From the NCBI GenBank assembly GCA_937872715.1, contig CALMTJ010000500.1, positions 1-6,514 on the forward strand: a stretch of 6,514 nucleotides of DNA, given 5' to 3'. The DNA comes from an uncultured Methylobacteriaceae bacterium (lineage in GTDB: Bacteria > Pseudomonadota > Alphaproteobacteria > Rhizobiales > Beijerinckiaceae). Positions within the stretch are counted from its first letter, which is position 1; each line of letters begins with the position of its first letter. Shown one piece after another: positions 5,838 to 6,514 of this stretch. The notes under the pieces are model-generated. The model was not told the DNA's origin and made no database searches. It saw nothing but the letters and a program-made list of their open reading frames with translations. A program made the translations under genes and the position numbers.

Positions 5838-6511
5838 GGCGACCAGCCGAGGAAGTTCGAGATCAGCCGCAGCCCCAGCGCCTGGCTCTTCTCCGGGTGG
5901 AACTGCGTGCCGGCGAGGTTGCCGCGCGCCACGATCGCGGTCACGGGGCCGCCATAGGCGGAAACGGCCACGACCTCGTCCGGCTCCTGCGGCTGGAGGG
6001 CGTAGGAATGCACGAAATATGCGTGCAGCCCGTCCGGCCCGAGCTCGATCCCGTCCGTGAGCGGATGCTCGCGCTGCGGGTGGAGCGTGTTCCAGCCCAT
6101 ATGGGGTATCTTGAGGGAGGGGTCGGACGGCCGGACGGCCGCGACGTCGCCCCGGATCCAGCCGAGCCCGTCCGTCACCTCGTTCTCCAGCCCGCGCGTC
6201 GCCATGAGCTGCATGCCGACGCAGATGCCGAGGAAGGGCCGGGCCCGGTCGACGGCGGCCTCCCGCATCGCCTCCACCATGCCCGGGATGGCAGCGAGCC
6301 CGCGCCGGCAATCGGCGAAGGCCCCGACGCCCGGCAGCACGATCCGGTCGGCCGCGGCGACCGCCTCCGGGTCGGACGTGACGAGGACGCGATCCGGGTG
6401 GCCGCCCTCGCGCGCCGCGCGCTCGAAGGCCTTCGCGGCCGAGTTGAGGTTGCCCGACCCGTAATCGACGATCGCGGCGATCGCCCCCGCTTGCGTCACG
6501 CTGTCGGCCAC
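5834..6511 (-). CDS. hisH: Imidazole glycerol phosphate synthase, glutaminase subunit (HisH)
   Basis: A 225-residue class I glutamine amidotransferase. It releases ammonia from glutamine and passes it to HisF for imidazole ring closure. The catalytic triad is present: Cys97 in the elbow GICVGMQL (95-102), and His205 and Glu207 in FHPEKS (204-209). Other family motifs are DYGSGNL (16-22), LPGVGAF (59-65), HMGWN (137-141) and YFVHSY (165-170). The start is uncertain. The GTG at 6511 gives about eight residues more than the usual N-terminus (Met-x-x-AIVDYGSGNL), a second in-frame GTG lies at 6499, and only three bases remain upstream, so neither a Shine-Dalgarno sequence nor a start further out can be judged. 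It is the first gene visible in the operon; hisB often precedes it in relatives, but this is outside the window. Confidence 0.96.
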   Translation of the reverse strand: MADSVTQAGAIAAIVDYGSGNLNSAAKAFERAAREGGHPDRVLVTSDPEAVAAADRIVLPGVGAFADCRRGLAAIPGMVEAMREAAVDRARPFLGICVGMQLMATRGLENEVTDGLGWIRGDVAAVRPSDPSLKIPHMGWNTLHPQREHPLTDGIELGPDGLHAYFVHSYALQPQEPDEVVAVSAYGGPVTAIVARGNLAGTQFHPEKSQALGLRLISNFLGWSP

Positions 6512-6514
6512 GAA

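Noticed and set aside
1..6514. CRISPR arrays, tRNA or rRNA genes, insertion sequences and attachment sites
   Set aside because: Nearly every base from 126 to 6511 is accounted for by coding sequence, and no regularly spaced repeats, transposase motifs or cloverleaf-like structures were seen.

Overview
The window is one dense stretch of high-GC bacterial chromosome, most consistent with an alphaproteobacterium of the Rhizobiales/Hyphomicrobiales, possibly Methylobacteriaceae. The clues are the very high GC content, the run of histidine genes ending in hisE followed directly by coaA (an arrangement I recall from Rhizobiales), and the sequence style of CoaA, HisE and the Spy-like protein. The taxonomic call is made from memory and by inspection, not by a search.

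Positions 1-125 hold no gene. They contain the leader of a plus-strand gene, with a weak ECF-type promoter candidate. Positions 126-689 (+) encode a small exported Spy/CpxP-like protein. It converges on the minus-strand operon with only 9 bases between the two stop codons. A 37-base stem-loop lies just beyond its stop codon, inside the 3' end of coaA.

Positions 6511 down to 699 (-) form one tightly packed transcription unit: hisH, hisA, a SulP anion-transporter homologue fused to STAS and cyclic-nucleotide-binding domains, hisF, hisE, coaA. The junctions are GTGA (4-base overlap), ATGA (4-base overlap), a 7-base overlap, TGATG (1-base overlap) and a 9-base gap. The histidine genes cover isomerisation of ProFAR (HisA), the imidazole glycerol phosphate synthase complex that uses the product (HisH plus HisF), and the early phosphoribosyl-ATP pyrophosphohydrolase (HisE). 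All expected catalytic residues can be seen. coaA adds the first step of coenzyme A synthesis. The operon probably continues beyond the right edge, since no promoter is visible and the hisH start lies 3 bases from the end.

The most striking point is the 753-residue SulP-STAS-cNMP membrane protein placed between hisA and hisF and overlapping both. Its own start and that of hisA lack a Shine-Dalgarno sequence, whereas hisF, hisE and coaA each have one. The transporter is therefore probably made only by translational coupling to hisA, while hisF can be translated on its own. Nothing in the sequence shows what the transporter moves or why it is tied to histidine synthesis.
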